Shown: positions 32,328 to 40,741 of the stretch, in pieces
Layout: each line of letters begins with the position of its first letter
Numbering within the stretch: the first letter of the stretch is position 1
DNA from: Akkermansia sp.
GTDB taxonomy: Bacteria; Verrucomicrobiota; Verrucomicrobiia; Verrucomicrobiales; Akkermansiaceae
Direction: 5' to 3'
DNA length: 40,833 bases
Assembly (NCBI GenBank): GCA_017521145.1
Contig: JAFXDR010000169.1
Location: 1 to 40,833 of the forward strand
Position numbers and translations under genes: made by a program
The notes under the pieces: generated by a model
Database searches by the model: none
What the model was told of the DNA's origin: nothing
Seen by the model: the letters and a program-made list of their open reading frames with translations, nothing else

Positions 32328-32903
32328 GTGTTTCGCCGCCTCATACTCCTGCTGCCCTGCCTGCTGCTCTATTCCTGCCGCAGTGTAGAGGATGCCAACC
32401 AGGAACTCCTGGCTGCGGTAAAGGCCGTGAATGAGGCTGAGATACGCCAGTCCCTGCACTCCGGCGCCAGCGCCAATGCCATGCAATCTGGCAACGAAAC
32501 CGCGCTGGGTCTCCTGATAAGCCAGTACAAACGCAGCCACGAGGAGCGTCGCGAGCGCATCACAGCCGCCGCCACCCTGCTGCTGGAGCAAAGGGCCGAC
32601 CCCAATGCCCTGCACCACGGCTACACCCCGCTGCAGATAGCCACCGGGCAGGGCTGCGAACTCATCGTCTCCCGGCTTCTGGTGCATGGAGCCGACCCGA
32701 ATCTGGAGACACGCGCCGGGCTGGCTCCCATATGGCAGGCGGTATTCGACAACAACCACAGCATCGGGCTCATTCTCCTGCAGGCGGGTGCCAATCCGAA
32801 TGCACTGAACCAGAATCGGGAAACCCCGCTGCAATACCTCCGCAAGCGCGGCTACCAGCAGACCAGGATCATGATTCACCTGCGCCAGTATGGCGGCAGA
32901 TAG
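32328..32903 (+). CDS. Ankyrin-repeat lipoprotein
   Basis: 191 residues from GTG 32328, starting a short basic N-terminus, a hydrophobic core and the lipobox LLLYSC, so the cysteine should be lipidated. Four ankyrin-like repeats follow: IRQSLHSGASANAM, AATLLLEQRADPNALHHGYTPLQIA, IVSRLLVHGADPNLETRAGLAPIWQAV and IGLILLQAGANPNALNQNRETPLQYL. The protein would sit on the periplasmic face of a membrane and bind partner proteins. It is followed after 11 bases by a flavoprotein gene, probably in one operon. Partner unknown. Confidence 0.82.
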   Translation: MFRRLILLLPCLLLYSCRSVEDANQELLAAVKAVNEAEIRQSLHSGASANAMQSGNETALGLLISQYKRSHEERRERITAAATLLLEQRADPNALHHGYTPLQIATGQGCELIVSRLLVHGADPNLETRAGLAPIWQAVFDNNHSIGLILLQAGANPNALNQNRETPLQYLRKRGYQQTRIMIHLRQYGGR

Positions 32904-32914
32904 TTCTACTTTCT

Positions 32915-33397
32915 ATGCGATACGACACTTCATCCCTGCGGCGGCAGGACCGGGCTCTGCCCGAAGAATCAGCCTGCCAATTACTGAGTGAGAGCGAATC
33001 CGGCATCCTCTGCCTGCAGGATACCGCAGGCGGCGGCTACGGCGTACCCCTCAACTACGTGTGGGATGGTGCAGAGGCTCTCTACATGCACTGCGCCGGC
33101 GAGGGGCACAAGCTGGACTGTCTGCGGCAGGAGCCCCGCGTCACCTTCGTGGTAACCGAGAGCAGCCGCATCCTCCCGGCCAAATTCTCAACCGCCTACG
33201 AAAGTGTGCTGGTGCATGGCCGGGCGTGCATCGTTGAGGCTGAGAACGAAAAAATACGCGCCCTGCAACTCCTGATTCAGAAACTCACCCCGCAGGAACA
33301 AGCGCGCGGGGATGAATACATTGCCCGCGCCATCCACGCCACCACGGTTATCCGCCTCAGCATTGAGCGAGTCTGCGGCAAAGCGCACCGTAGCTAA
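32915..33397 (+). CDS. NimA-like pyridoxamine-5-phosphate-oxidase-related flavoprotein
   Basis: 160 residues from ATG 32915 (MRYDTSSLRRQDRAL). LLSESESGILCLQDTAGGGYGVPLNYVWDG, LYMHCAGEGHKLDCLRQEPRVTFVV and the following TAYESVLVHGRACIVE match the NimA/split-barrel FMN family that includes 5-nitroimidazole reductases; His of YMHCAGEGHK is in the family's conserved H-AxEGxK site. A pyridoxal-binding or heme-binding role is also possible. Its stop overlaps the UvrA-like gene's stop by a few bases on the opposite strand. Confidence 0.82.
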   Translation: MRYDTSSLRRQDRALPEESACQLLSESESGILCLQDTAGGGYGVPLNYVWDGAEALYMHCAGEGHKLDCLRQEPRVTFVVTESSRILPAKFSTAYESVLVHGRACIVEAENEKIRALQLLIQKLTPQEQARGDEYIARAIHATTVIRLSIERVCGKAHRS

Positions 33398-35823
33398 ACC
33401 GGTTCTCCGGCGTAGGTGATGCGGCCGCCCTCGGCACCGGAGCCGGGGCCGAGCTCCACCAGGTAATCGGCGCGGGAGAGGATGCCCTGGTTGTGCTCGA
33501 TACACAGAATGGTGTGGCCCGCAGCACGCAGGCGGTAGATGGCGCGCAGCAGCATATCCAGCTCGGCAAAGTGAAGCCCGGTGCTGGGTTCATCCAGCAC
33601 GAGCAGCAGGTGCTCACCCGGGCGGCTGCCGCGCTTAGGCGCAGCCTTCGATAAATAGGTGGCCAGTTTCACACGCTGGGATTCACCGCCGGAAAGCGTC
33701 GTCACGGGGCGGTCGAGCGGCAGGTAGCCCAGTCCCAGTTCCTGCAGCGCTTTCAGGATGGCCGCAGCCTGTGGCACAGGGGCAAAGAATTCCACCGCTT
33801 CATCCACAGTCTGCGCCAGCGCCTGGGCTATGGATTTGCCACGCCAGGTGACCTCGAGCGTCTCGCGGTTATAGCGGGCACCGTGGCAGGCATCGCATTC
33901 GGTATACAAATCAGCCAGGAAGTTCATATCCACCTGCAGGCGGCCCGTGCCACCGCAGCGCTCGCAGCGACCGCCACGGGCATTCAGCGAGAAACGGGCG
34001 GCGGTGTAACCGCGCTGGCGGGAAAGTGGCAGTGCGGCATACAGCGGGCGCAGCACATCGAGCAGCCCGGTGGCCGTGGCGGGTGTGGAGCGCGGGGAAC
34101 TGCCCAGCGGGCTCTGGTCCACAAGCACGGCGCGGGATATGCCCCCGGCGCCCTCCAGGCGGCCTTCCTTCATGGCGGGCAGCAGGCATTCATGCACCAG
34201 CGTACTCTTGCCGGAACCACCGGGGCCGGATAAGCAGGTGAAAGCCCCCAGAGGGAAGCGGAATTCCACATCCTGCAGGTTACGGGCGGTAGCATGGTGC
34301 AGGCACAACCAGTGGCAGGCGGCCAGGTTGCGGGGCTCCACCGCCGGCAATGCCTTGCGCCCGGCGAGCCAGGCACCGGTGGGAGAATCGGGATTCTTCA
34401 GAAAATCATCATAGGTACCTTCAGCCATGACCAACCCGCCATCGGGGCCGCTGCCGGGGCCCATTTCCACCAGCCAGTCGCATTCCTGCAAGAGCTGCGG
34501 GTCGTGCTCCACCACGAGAATCGTGTTTCCCTTGTCGCGCAGGCGTTTGAGCGCAGCAATGAGCTTTTCCGTTTCGCTCGGATGCAGGCCGATGGTCGGT
34601 TCATCCAGAATATAGAGCACACCGGAAAGCCCGCCGCCAATCTGCCCGGCCAGTCGGGCGCGCTGCAGTTCGCCGCCGGAAAGCGTGTTGGCGGCGCGGG
34701 AGAGGGTCAGGTAGCCGAGCCCCAGTTCCAGCAGACAATCGAGCCGCTGCTTCAGGCTGCCCAGAGCCGGCACCAGGGCATCCCGGTAGGCGGGAGGCAC
34801 CGCGAGTTGTTCCAGCAGGGCGCGGTTCTCCTGCACCGGGAGCTCACAGAACGCACCCAGACTCATGGGCTGCCCGCCGAAATCGAGCGTGACGGCCAGC
34901 GCGGTGGGGTTCAGGCGCATTCCTTTGCAGGCGGGGCAGATGCGCCACTCGCCTTTTCCCGTTTCCACGGTGCCGAGCCCCTGACATTCCGGGCAGGCTC
35001 CGTGCGGGGAGAAGTGGGAGAAGAGCCCCGGAGTCATATCCGGCAGGGTGAAGCCGGTTTCGGCATTGCGGTAACGCGTATGGAAGCATTGCAAAGCGGA
35101 CTCCCCACCGCGCGGCTGAACCAGAGCCCGCAATTCATCCGGCCAGAGGCGCAGCGCCGCTTGCACCGAGTCTGCCACGCGGGATTCCACCCCCTCGCGC
35201 AGCACAATGCGGTCCACCACCAGCTCGCAGACCAGCCCCGGAGCGGGCGGGCGGTTTTCCAGTTCGTCAAGCTCACAGATTTCGCCCGCCACGCGCACAC
35301 GCAGGTAGCCCTGCTTGCGCAGCATCAGGATATCACTCTCCGGGTTCTGCCCGAAAGCGGGGGAAAGCGGAGCCAGCAGCGTGAGCCGTGTGTTCTCCGG
35401 CAGTGCCAGCAGGGCAGCGCCTATTTCTTCAGGGCTCAGGCGGGTGAGGCGTTCCCCGGTGACGGGGTCGTGCGGCACACCGATGGCCGCATACAGGATG
35501 CGCAGGTAATCCAGCGTTTCGGTGAGCGACCCCAGTACAGTGCGGGATTGCCCGGTGGGGAGGTGCTGCTCCAGGCACAGCGCGGGAGGCAGACCTTCAA
35601 TGCTTTCCACATGCGGTTTTTCCGGGCGCGCAAGCAGACGCCGAGCCCCGGCCGACAGGCAGTCCAGAAAACGGCGGCGGGATTCCGCAAAGAGGGTGTC
35701 ATAGGCCAGCGTGCTCTTGCCGGAACCACTGGGGCCCATGAGCGCAATGAGCTTGCCCGCCGGCAAGCTCAAATCTATATGCCGCAGGGTGTTCTGGCTG
35801 GCACCTGTGATGCGGATATCCAT
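33394..35823 (-). CDS. uvrA: Short UvrA paralogue lacking the insertion domain
   Basis: 809 residues against about 940 for standard UvrA. Both ABC modules are intact: Walker A GPSGSGKST (30-38) and GPGGSGKST (533-541), LSGGE (381-385, 710-714), DEPT (407-410) and DEPST (744-748). The UvrB-binding region is recognisable (LPENTRLTLLAPL, LRKQGYLRVRVAGE, VVDRIVLREGVESRVADS). The first CxxC of the central zinc module is gone, and the roughly 110-residue insertion domain that normally follows CPxC is reduced to 15 residues between CPEC (277-280) and CPAC (296-299). The C-terminal zinc module (CERC 620-623, CDAC 643-646) is present. The start at 35823 begins the family N-terminus. It follows two bactofilin genes closely. 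Likely a second UvrA with specialised damage recognition or drug resistance. Confidence 0.88.
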   Translation of the reverse strand: MDIRITGASQNTLRHIDLSLPAGKLIALMGPSGSGKSTLAYDTLFAESRRRFLDCLSAGARRLLARPEKPHVESIEGLPPALCLEQHLPTGQSRTVLGSLTETLDYLRILYAAIGVPHDPVTGERLTRLSPEEIGAALLALPENTRLTLLAPLSPAFGQNPESDILMLRKQGYLRVRVAGEICELDELENRPPAPGLVCELVVDRIVLREGVESRVADSVQAALRLWPDELRALVQPRGGESALQCFHTRYRNAETGFTLPDMTPGLFSHFSPHGACPECQGLGTVETGKGEWRICPACKGMRLNPTALAVTLDFGGQPMSLGAFCELPVQENRALLEQLAVPPAYRDALVPALGSLKQRLDCLLELGLGYLTLSRAANTLSGGELQRARLAGQIGGGLSGVLYILDEPTIGLHPSETEKLIAALKRLRDKGNTILVVEHDPQLLQECDWLVEMGPGSGPDGGLVMAEGTYDDFLKNPDSPTGAWLAGRKALPAVEPRNLAACHWLCLHHATARNLQDVEFRFPLGAFTCLSGPGGSGKSTLVHECLLPAMKEGRLEGAGGISRAVLVDQSPLGSSPRSTPATATGLLDVLRPLYAALPLSRQRGYTAARFSLNARGGRCERCGGTGRLQVDMNFLADLYTECDACHGARYNRETLEVTWRGKSIAQALAQTVDEAVEFFAPVPQAAAILKALQELGLGYLPLDRPVTTLSGGESQRVKLATYLSKAAPKRGSRPGEHLLLVLDEPSTGLHFAELDMLLRAIYRLRAAGHTILCIEHNQGILSRADYLVELGPGSGAEGGRITYAGEPV

Positions 35824-35833
35824 AAAAACGTTC

Positions 35834-36472
35834 TCAGAAGCGGCTCTGGTCGTCAAACGAACCGCCGGGGTCCACCTGCACATCTGCCGCCTTGCACACT
35901 CCGGCATACGCCCCATTGCGGTACACATGCAGAAGCCCCTTGCACTGCAAGCGCCCGGTCAGGCGGCCGTATATCTCTGCACTTTCGGCGGCGGCACCCA
36001 CGGTCAGCTCCACTTCCGCGCCTTTCTCCACCACCAGTTTTCCGGCGCTGATGGAGCCTTCCACCCGGGTGGAGGTGTTGAAGCTCAGCGTGCCTGTGCA
36101 GCGGAAAGAGCCGGAGACCCGGCCATCGACCTCCATATTGTGGCACACCACCGAGAGGTTGGAAAGCTTGGTGCCGGATTGCACATGCACATTGCCCAGC
36201 GTGCGCACGGTCAGGCGGCGCGACCCGGGGCGGATGCTGACATCGGCCATGTTCAGGTGCGCATGGCAGTGAATGTAGTTGGCCGAAAGCGCCGCCGAGG
36301 GCACCTGTGAGCTCTGCCCGCATTCGTAGCACACCACCTCGCGCATGGGTACCTGCACCCGCTCGTCCTCGGTACGAAACGAGGTGAGCGCGACTCGGCG
36401 GTCGCGCTCACCTGCGGGTAAGAGACCGGAAACGACAGGAACAATAAGCGGTTCTGTGCGGAATTCCGGCAT
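35834..36472 (-). CDS. Bactofilin-like protein with N-terminal zinc-ribbon-like segment
   Basis: 212 residues. The C-terminal part (about 75-200) is a bactofilin beta-helix, with regular short strands such as LTVRTLGNVHV, SVVCHNMEVDGRVSG, TGTLSFNTSTRVEGSI and KLVVEKGAEVEL. Before it, VVCYECGQSSQVPSAALSANYIHCHAH holds Cys48, Cys51, Cys69 and nearby histidines, a likely zinc site in place of the common double CxxC. It lies 20 bases downstream of a typical bactofilin and 10 bases upstream of the UvrA paralogue. It probably polymerises as a cytoskeletal scaffold with its neighbour. Confidence 0.8.
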   Translation of the reverse strand: MPEFRTEPLIVPVVSGLLPAGERDRRVALTSFRTEDERVQVPMREVVCYECGQSSQVPSAALSANYIHCHAHLNMADVSIRPGSRRLTVRTLGNVHVQSGTKLSNLSVVCHNMEVDGRVSGSFRCTGTLSFNTSTRVEGSISAGKLVVEKGAEVELTVGAAAESAEIYGRLTGRLQCKGLLHVYRNGAYAGVCKAADVQVDPGGSFDDQSRF

Positions 36473-36492
36473 GGTCAGATTGTGGCTACAGC

Positions 36493-37113
36493 TTAGCCAA
36501 GCAGGTTGGCCTCATCGCTCTTGGGAGCACGGGCAGCAGCCTTCTTGGGAGCAGGAGCGGCAGCCGGGGCGGGAGCCACGGCGGGGTTACCCACGCGGCA
36601 GTAGCCCACGAATACGGCACCTTCCTGGATGGAAATCTTGGCGGCGGTCACATCGCCCACCAGCTCGGCGGTGGAGGCGAGCTCCACACGGTCGGACACC
36701 ACGATATTGCCCACCACCTTGCCATGGATGATGGCGCTCTGGGTGCGCACGGCCACCTTGTTCTTATCGCCGGCCTGGATACTGGCATTGGCGCCCACGG
36801 TCAGCACACCGTCAGAGGTGATTTCGCCTTCCACGGAACCGTCCACCAGCAGGTCATCGGTGAAGCGCAGTGTACCCACCACGGATACGTCGTAGTTCAG
36901 CACGTTGCGGGTGGCACCACCTGCAGCGGGAGCAGGAGCCCCCATCTCAAAGGGGGAAGCGGAAGATTCTTCGGCACCGAAATAACCGGCATCGGCAGGG
37001 GCGGAAGCACCACCCTGCTGCACGGGGGAAGCCCACTCATCGGGCACATCGTTCTCGGCAAAGGGAGAAGCGGGCATGGGAGAGCCATTTGGTTTCTGCG
37101 GATACTTAAACAT
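36493..37113 (-). CDS. Bactofilin (polymer-forming cytoskeletal protein)
   Basis: 206 residues with a proline- and alanine-rich, disordered N-terminus (to about 68), the bactofilin domain (NVLNYDVSVVGTLRFTDDLLVDGSVEGEI, then VLTVGANASIQAG, KVVGNIVVSDRVELA, ELVGDVTAAKISIQEGAVF) and a basic Ala-Pro-Lys tail. The hydrophobic beta-helix ladder is what self-assembles into filaments in bactofilins. Disordered ends are normal for the family. It heads a run with the zinc-ribbon bactofilin and UvrA paralogue genes. Confidence 0.9.
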   Translation of the reverse strand: MFKYPQKPNGSPMPASPFAENDVPDEWASPVQQGGASAPADAGYFGAEESSASPFEMGAPAPAAGGATRNVLNYDVSVVGTLRFTDDLLVDGSVEGEITSDGVLTVGANASIQAGDKNKVAVRTQSAIIHGKVVGNIVVSDRVELASTAELVGDVTAAKISIQEGAVFVGYCRVGNPAVAPAPAAAPAPKKAAARAPKSDEANLLG

Positions 37114-37250
37114 AATCTTTTCGTTGTAAATGGTTTATAGAAAACTACACACGCCAGTTCCGGCGCTGGATATATGGTACATTTTTATACCGCTTTTGTC
37201 GATATGAAATTTTGTCAGATACGGATTTTTTTCGGTACCCTTTTCCATCA

Positions 37251-37934
37251 TCATGCGCCAATCCCTTTTTCAGCGGTATAGATGCTGGCAATACCCATAC
37301 TGAGGGGGTGGCAGGTGGGGCAGGTGTAGCCTGCGCGGGTGAGCAGTTCACAGAAAGCCTGGCCGCGGGGAAAGGCTTCGATACTGTCGCCCAGGTAATC
37401 ATACGCACCGCTGTTGCCCGTGAGCCAGCCGGCAATGCGCGGCAGCACGTGGTGCAGATAAAGGCGATAGGGTGCAGCCAGAATGTTTTCCGGCATACTG
37501 AAATCAAGCACAAGCAAATGCCCCCCCGGCCGCAGCACACGCCACCACTCCCGCAGTGCCTTTTCGTCATCGGCCATGTTGCGGAGCCCGAAAGCCACGG
37601 TGGCGGCATCGAAGCCGGCATCGGGCAGCGGCAGGCTCATGGCATCGGCCTCCAGCACATTGGTGAGCCCGCGGCGCACGGCCACATCCAGCATGGGGCG
37701 GCAGAAATCGGTACCCAGTACCTCCATCTCCGGGAAAGCGCGCTTGAGCGCCAGCGCCAGATCCCCCGTGCCGGTGGCGATATCGAGCAGATTCTGCGGT
37801 TTCCACTCGGCCACCATCTGCACCACCCGGGCACGCCACATGATATCCGTGCCCATGGAAAGGATGTGGTTGGCGGTCACATAGCGCTCCGCTATGGACG
37901 AAAAGGCCGCGTGGACGTATGCGGGATCCGGCAT
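37251..37934 (-). CDS. ubiE: Demethylmenaquinone/ubiquinone C-methyltransferase
   Basis: 227 residues. SAM-dependent methyltransferase with motif I LLDIATGTGDLAL and the UbiE/MenG signatures YDYLGDSIEAFP (equivalent to the Y-YL-SI-FP box), VAFGLRNMADDEKALREWWRVLRPGG and LVLDFSMPEN. It completes menaquinone (probably) in the respiratory chain; the quinone type is not shown by sequence. It starts 3 bases after the icd stop and is clearly in that operon. Confidence 0.93.
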   Translation of the reverse strand: MPDPAYVHAAFSSIAERYVTANHILSMGTDIMWRARVVQMVAEWKPQNLLDIATGTGDLALALKRAFPEMEVLGTDFCRPMLDVAVRRGLTNVLEADAMSLPLPDAGFDAATVAFGLRNMADDEKALREWWRVLRPGGHLLVLDFSMPENILAAPYRLYLHHVLPRIAGWLTGNSGAYDYLGDSIEAFPRGQAFCELLTRAGYTCPTCHPLSMGIASIYTAEKGIGA

Positions 37935-37937
37935 GGC

Positions 37938-39161
37938 TTACTTGATATGAGCCAGCAGGGCATTGCCAAAGGCCGTGGTGCTCACCGCGGTGCTGCCGGG
38001 AATCATCTCGGCCAGATCAGCGGTCACCGTCTTATCGGCAATAGCGCCTTCGATAGCGGCGACAATGAGATCAGCGGCTTCCACCCAGCCCATGTAGCGC
38101 AGCATCATTTCTGCCGAGAGCAGGAAAGAACAGGGGTTCACCTTATCCAGCCCGGCCAGCTTGGGCGCGGTGCCGTGCGTGGCTTCAAACACGGCGTGTC
38201 CGGTGCGGTAGTTGATGTTGGCACCGGGGGCAATGCCGATACCACCCACCTGGGCTGCGAGAGCATCGGAGCAGTAGTCGCCATTCAGATTGAGCGTGGC
38301 CACCACGGAGTGCTCCTGCGGGTGGATGAGGATTTCCTGCAGGAAGGCATCGCAGATGCAATCCTTGATGATGATGCCGTTGGGCAGCTTGCACCAGGGG
38401 CCGTCGCCAATGGGCTCTGCGCCGAACTCGCGGCGGGCGAGGTCGTACCCCCAATCGCGGAAACCGCCTTCGGTGAATTTCATGATGTTGCCCTTATGAA
38501 CCAGGGTCACATAGGGCCGGTTGGTTTCAATGGCATACTGGATAGCAGAGCGCACCAGGCGCTCCGTGCCTTCCTTCGACACAGGCTTAATGCCAAAACC
38601 GGATGTCTGCGGGAAACGCACCTTATTGGCACGCTGCGGGAATTCAGCAGAGAGCCAGTCAAAGAATTTCTCAGCTTCCGGGGTGCCGCATTCAAACTCG
38701 ATGCCGGCGTAGATATCTTCCGTATTCTCGCGGAAGATGACCATATCCACCTTCTCCGGGGCTTTCACCGGGGTCTCGATACCCTGGAAGTAGCGCACCG
38801 GGCGCACGCAGCAGTAGAGATCGAGCCCCTGGCGCAGCGCCACATTGAGCGAACGGATACCCTTGCCCACCGGGGTGGTCAGCGGGCCCTTGATACCCAC
38901 CAGCAGGGTGCGGAAAGCTTCCATGGTGTCATTCGGCAGCCAGGTGCCCACCGTATCAAACGCCTTCTGCCCGGCCAGCACCTCCTGCCACACCAGCGCG
39001 CGCTTGTCGCCATAGGCGGCGCTCACAGCGGCATCAATCACGCGTTTGGCAGCGCGCCAGATATCCGGGCCGGAGCCATCGCCGATAATGTGCGGAATGA
39101 TGGGAAAATCGGGTACGTTCAGCCCCTGCCCCGTCATGGTAATGGGAGTTCCTTTGCTCAT
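37938..39161 (-). CDS. icd: NADP-type isocitrate dehydrogenase
   Basis: 407 residues of the homodimeric E. coli-like Icd that makes 2-oxoglutarate. [11 protein letters not shown] has the substrate-binding (and in E. coli phosphorylated) serine, Ser104; [41 protein letters not shown] and [17 protein letters not shown] are family blocks, and [11 protein letters not shown] is the nucleotide site. A Shine-Dalgarno (AGAGG) precedes the ATG. It follows the 56-residue membrane-protein gene by 21 bases, and ubiE follows after 3; the three probably form one operon. Confidence 0.96.
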   Translation of the reverse strand: MSKGTPITMTGQGLNVPDFPIIPHIIGDGSGPDIWRAAKRVIDAAVSAAYGDKRALVWQEVLAGQKAFDTVGTWLPNDTMEAFRTLLVGIKGPLTTPVGKGIRSLNVALRQGLDLYCCVRPVRYFQGIETPVKAPEKVDMVIFRENTEDIYAGIEFECGTPEAEKFFDWLSAEFPQRANKVRFPQTSGFGIKPVSKEGTERLVRSAIQYAIETNRPYVTLVHKGNIMKFTEGGFRDWGYDLARREFGAEPIGDGPWCKLPNGIIIKDCICDAFLQEILIHPQEHSVVATLNLNGDYCSDALAAQVGGIGIAPGANINYRTGHAVFEATHGTAPKLAGLDKVNPCSFLLSAEMMLRYMGWVEAADLIVAAIEGAIADKTVTADLAEMIPGSTAVSTTAFGNALLAHIK

Positions 39162-39182
39162 ATGCGTTTCCTCTCGTTAAAA

Positions 39183-39353
39183 TTATTCCTCGGCAGAAGC
39201 CTCGGCAGCCGGCTGCTCGTCACCTTTCTTCTCACCCGCATTCATGGAACAGAACGCAAAAATGGCACCCAGCAGCAGCGGGGGGAGAATCCAGAACAGT
39301 ATACCATCGCGCTCACCGGCACGACGCGTCTTGATAGGTGTATATTTGGCCAT
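39183..39353 (-). CDS. Small single-span membrane protein (56 residues) leading the icd operon
   Basis: An ATG (39353) to TAA frame of 56 codons: a basic start (MAKYTPIKTRRAGERDG), one membrane helix (GILFWILPPLLLGAIFAFC) and an acidic, Ala/Glu-rich tail ending SAEE. By the positive-inside rule the N-terminus is cytoplasmic. A TTGCAA-16-TACAAT promoter lies just upstream, and icd starts 21 bases after the stop. Coding is supported by the promoter, the charge layout and the tight spacing. I do not recognise a family; it could be a small respiratory or transport subunit given icd and ubiE downstream. Confidence 0.7.
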   Translation of the reverse strand: MAKYTPIKTRRAGERDGILFWILPPLLLGAIFAFCSMNAGEKKGDEQPAAEASAEE

Positions 39354-39373
39354 ATGCTTGTACTTGTGCGGGT

Positions 39374-39401
39374 ATTGTAGCAGATTATTTCACGATTGCA
39401 A
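39374..39401 (-). promoter_or_regulatory. Promoter of the small membrane protein-icd-ubiE operon
   Basis: Minus strand TTGCAA (39396-39401), 16 bp, TACAAT (39374-39379), 20 bases to ATG 39353; leader of about 13 bases. Confidence 0.65.
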
Positions 39402-39413
39402 CCCGAAAGCGCA

Positions 39414-40706
39414 TCACGGCTCCGGCTCCGCAGGGGATTCCCCGAAAATAAGACAGCAGCTGGTATCCTCCTCCCACGAGATATAAATGGTGGTATAGCC
39501 ATGTTCCTCGTCGCTGTACACCGTGCAATAATCAATCTTCCCCGGGAAACCATGAACCGGCGTCAGTGATTCCACATAGCCGGCCAGTTTCTCTCCCCGC
39601 TGCGCCGCTTCCCGGTATTCCGCTTCATCACTTCCACCAAAAAGCAGGAATGCCCCAAAGGCCAGCGCCGGCAGCACAGCCACGAATAATGCCAGCATCA
39701 GGTTGCGCATGGCACGGCGCGGTTTCTGCGGTTGGGGCAGATGCGCCGGAGGCTGTTCATCCAGGCTAAGGCCAAATGCTCCCCCGGTTCGGTATTCGTA
39801 CACATAGTTGTGCCGAAGCTGCCATGCCCGGCTGACTTGGGAAACCGGCATCACGCTCCATGCAGCACCGGGGGTGGCCGCGAGCACATGATTCTTTGTC
39901 ACATGCAATTCACCCGGCTCATCCGTATTAATCCACTTTTTCTGCTGACATCCCGGGTGAATATAGCGCCGGAGCATGAAAAACAGAGCCATCAGCGAAA
40001 AAGCAATTCCTCCCAGAATCAAGATCACATCAACCGGCTCAAGCTGCGAAGCCGACGTATAGAAGCACCAGACCAAATACAGAAACGCAGTCTCAAATAC
40101 ACATGCGCAGCAAAGCAGGAACACCTTGACCCAGGGGCTCCACACCTGACACACGAGAACATCAGCCAACTCTGCACGCGCCTCACGCGTTGGCACACCG
40201 CAAACCGGAGTCGGGCTCACACACTCCTCCGGCATGCGTATCTGCTCCTCCGGAGGAATATGCTTCTTCACCCGCTCCTGAAAATAGCGGCACATTTCAT
40301 CCACCCGTTCTGCGCGCATGTTTTCCAGTGGGAAGAGATAATGGAAATCACTTTCCAGATACACCATCAGCATGGTCCCCACCTTGCGCGCCTGCACAAT
40401 CCGCTGCCACGCCACGTAGGCTTTCGCTCCAGTCCTGGGAGTCTCGATCATCATCCCCGCTTCCGTCAGCGTCACAAACCAATCCCCAATATCCGCCTGT
40501 CTGCGTAATACCCGGACATAGATACAGAAGTTTATGCCCGCAGCCAACACAGCCCCCGTGCTGCTCGCAATGAGAGCCCAGGGCGACCCCAACAGACTCA
40601 ATACCACATAAGTGATGATGAACACCGGTAGAAAACTCCGCAGAAACACCCACCTCAACATGGTCATTTTGCTTTTCCGTTCCGGCTCTGACAACCTGTA
40701 AACCAT
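39414..40706 (-). CDS. YcxB-like multi-span membrane protein
   Basis: 430 residues from the ATG at 40706; an ATG two codons earlier lies directly against the -10 box and could not be in the transcript if it starts where predicted. Two similar halves are visible, each with a pair of hydrophobic helices followed by a soluble beta segment. WFVTLTEAGMMIETPRTGAKAYVAWQRIVQARKVGTMLMVYL is YcxB-like, and LHVTKNHVLAATPGAAWSVMPVSQVSRAWQLRHNYVYEY is its second copy. A third membrane helix (LMLALFVAVLPALAFGAFLL) precedes a short soluble tail. Function of YcxB-like proteins is unknown. Confidence 0.65.
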   Translation of the reverse strand: MVYRLSEPERKSKMTMLRWVFLRSFLPVFIITYVVLSLLGSPWALIASSTGAVLAAGINFCIYVRVLRRQADIGDWFVTLTEAGMMIETPRTGAKAYVAWQRIVQARKVGTMLMVYLESDFHYLFPLENMRAERVDEMCRYFQERVKKHIPPEEQIRMPEECVSPTPVCGVPTREARAELADVLVCQVWSPWVKVFLLCCACVFETAFLYLVWCFYTSASQLEPVDVILILGGIAFSLMALFFMLRRYIHPGCQQKKWINTDEPGELHVTKNHVLAATPGAAWSVMPVSQVSRAWQLRHNYVYEYRTGGAFGLSLDEQPPAHLPQPQKPRRAMRNLMLALFVAVLPALAFGAFLLFGGSDEAEYREAAQRGEKLAGYVESLTPVHGFPGKIDYCTVYSDEEHGYTTIYISWEEDTSCCLIFGESPAEPEP

Positions 40707-40712
40707 GTCCAT

Positions 40713-40741
40713 ATTCTAGCAGCAGAAAACACCCCATACAA
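40713..40741 (-). promoter_or_regulatory. Promoter of the YcxB-like gene
   Basis: Minus strand TTGTAT (40736-40741), 17 bp, TAGAAT (40713-40718), 6 bases to ATG 40706; decides the start codon. Confidence 0.65.

Noticed and set aside
34294-36051. 585-codon open frame on the plus strand
   Set aside because: Antisense of the UvrA paralogue; no domain pattern and Gln/Arg/Gly-rich.
37212-39380. 722-codon open frame on the plus strand
   Set aside because: It is the antisense of icd, ubiE and the small membrane protein gene, which have clear family motifs; its His/Gly/Ala-rich composition is typical of a shadow frame.
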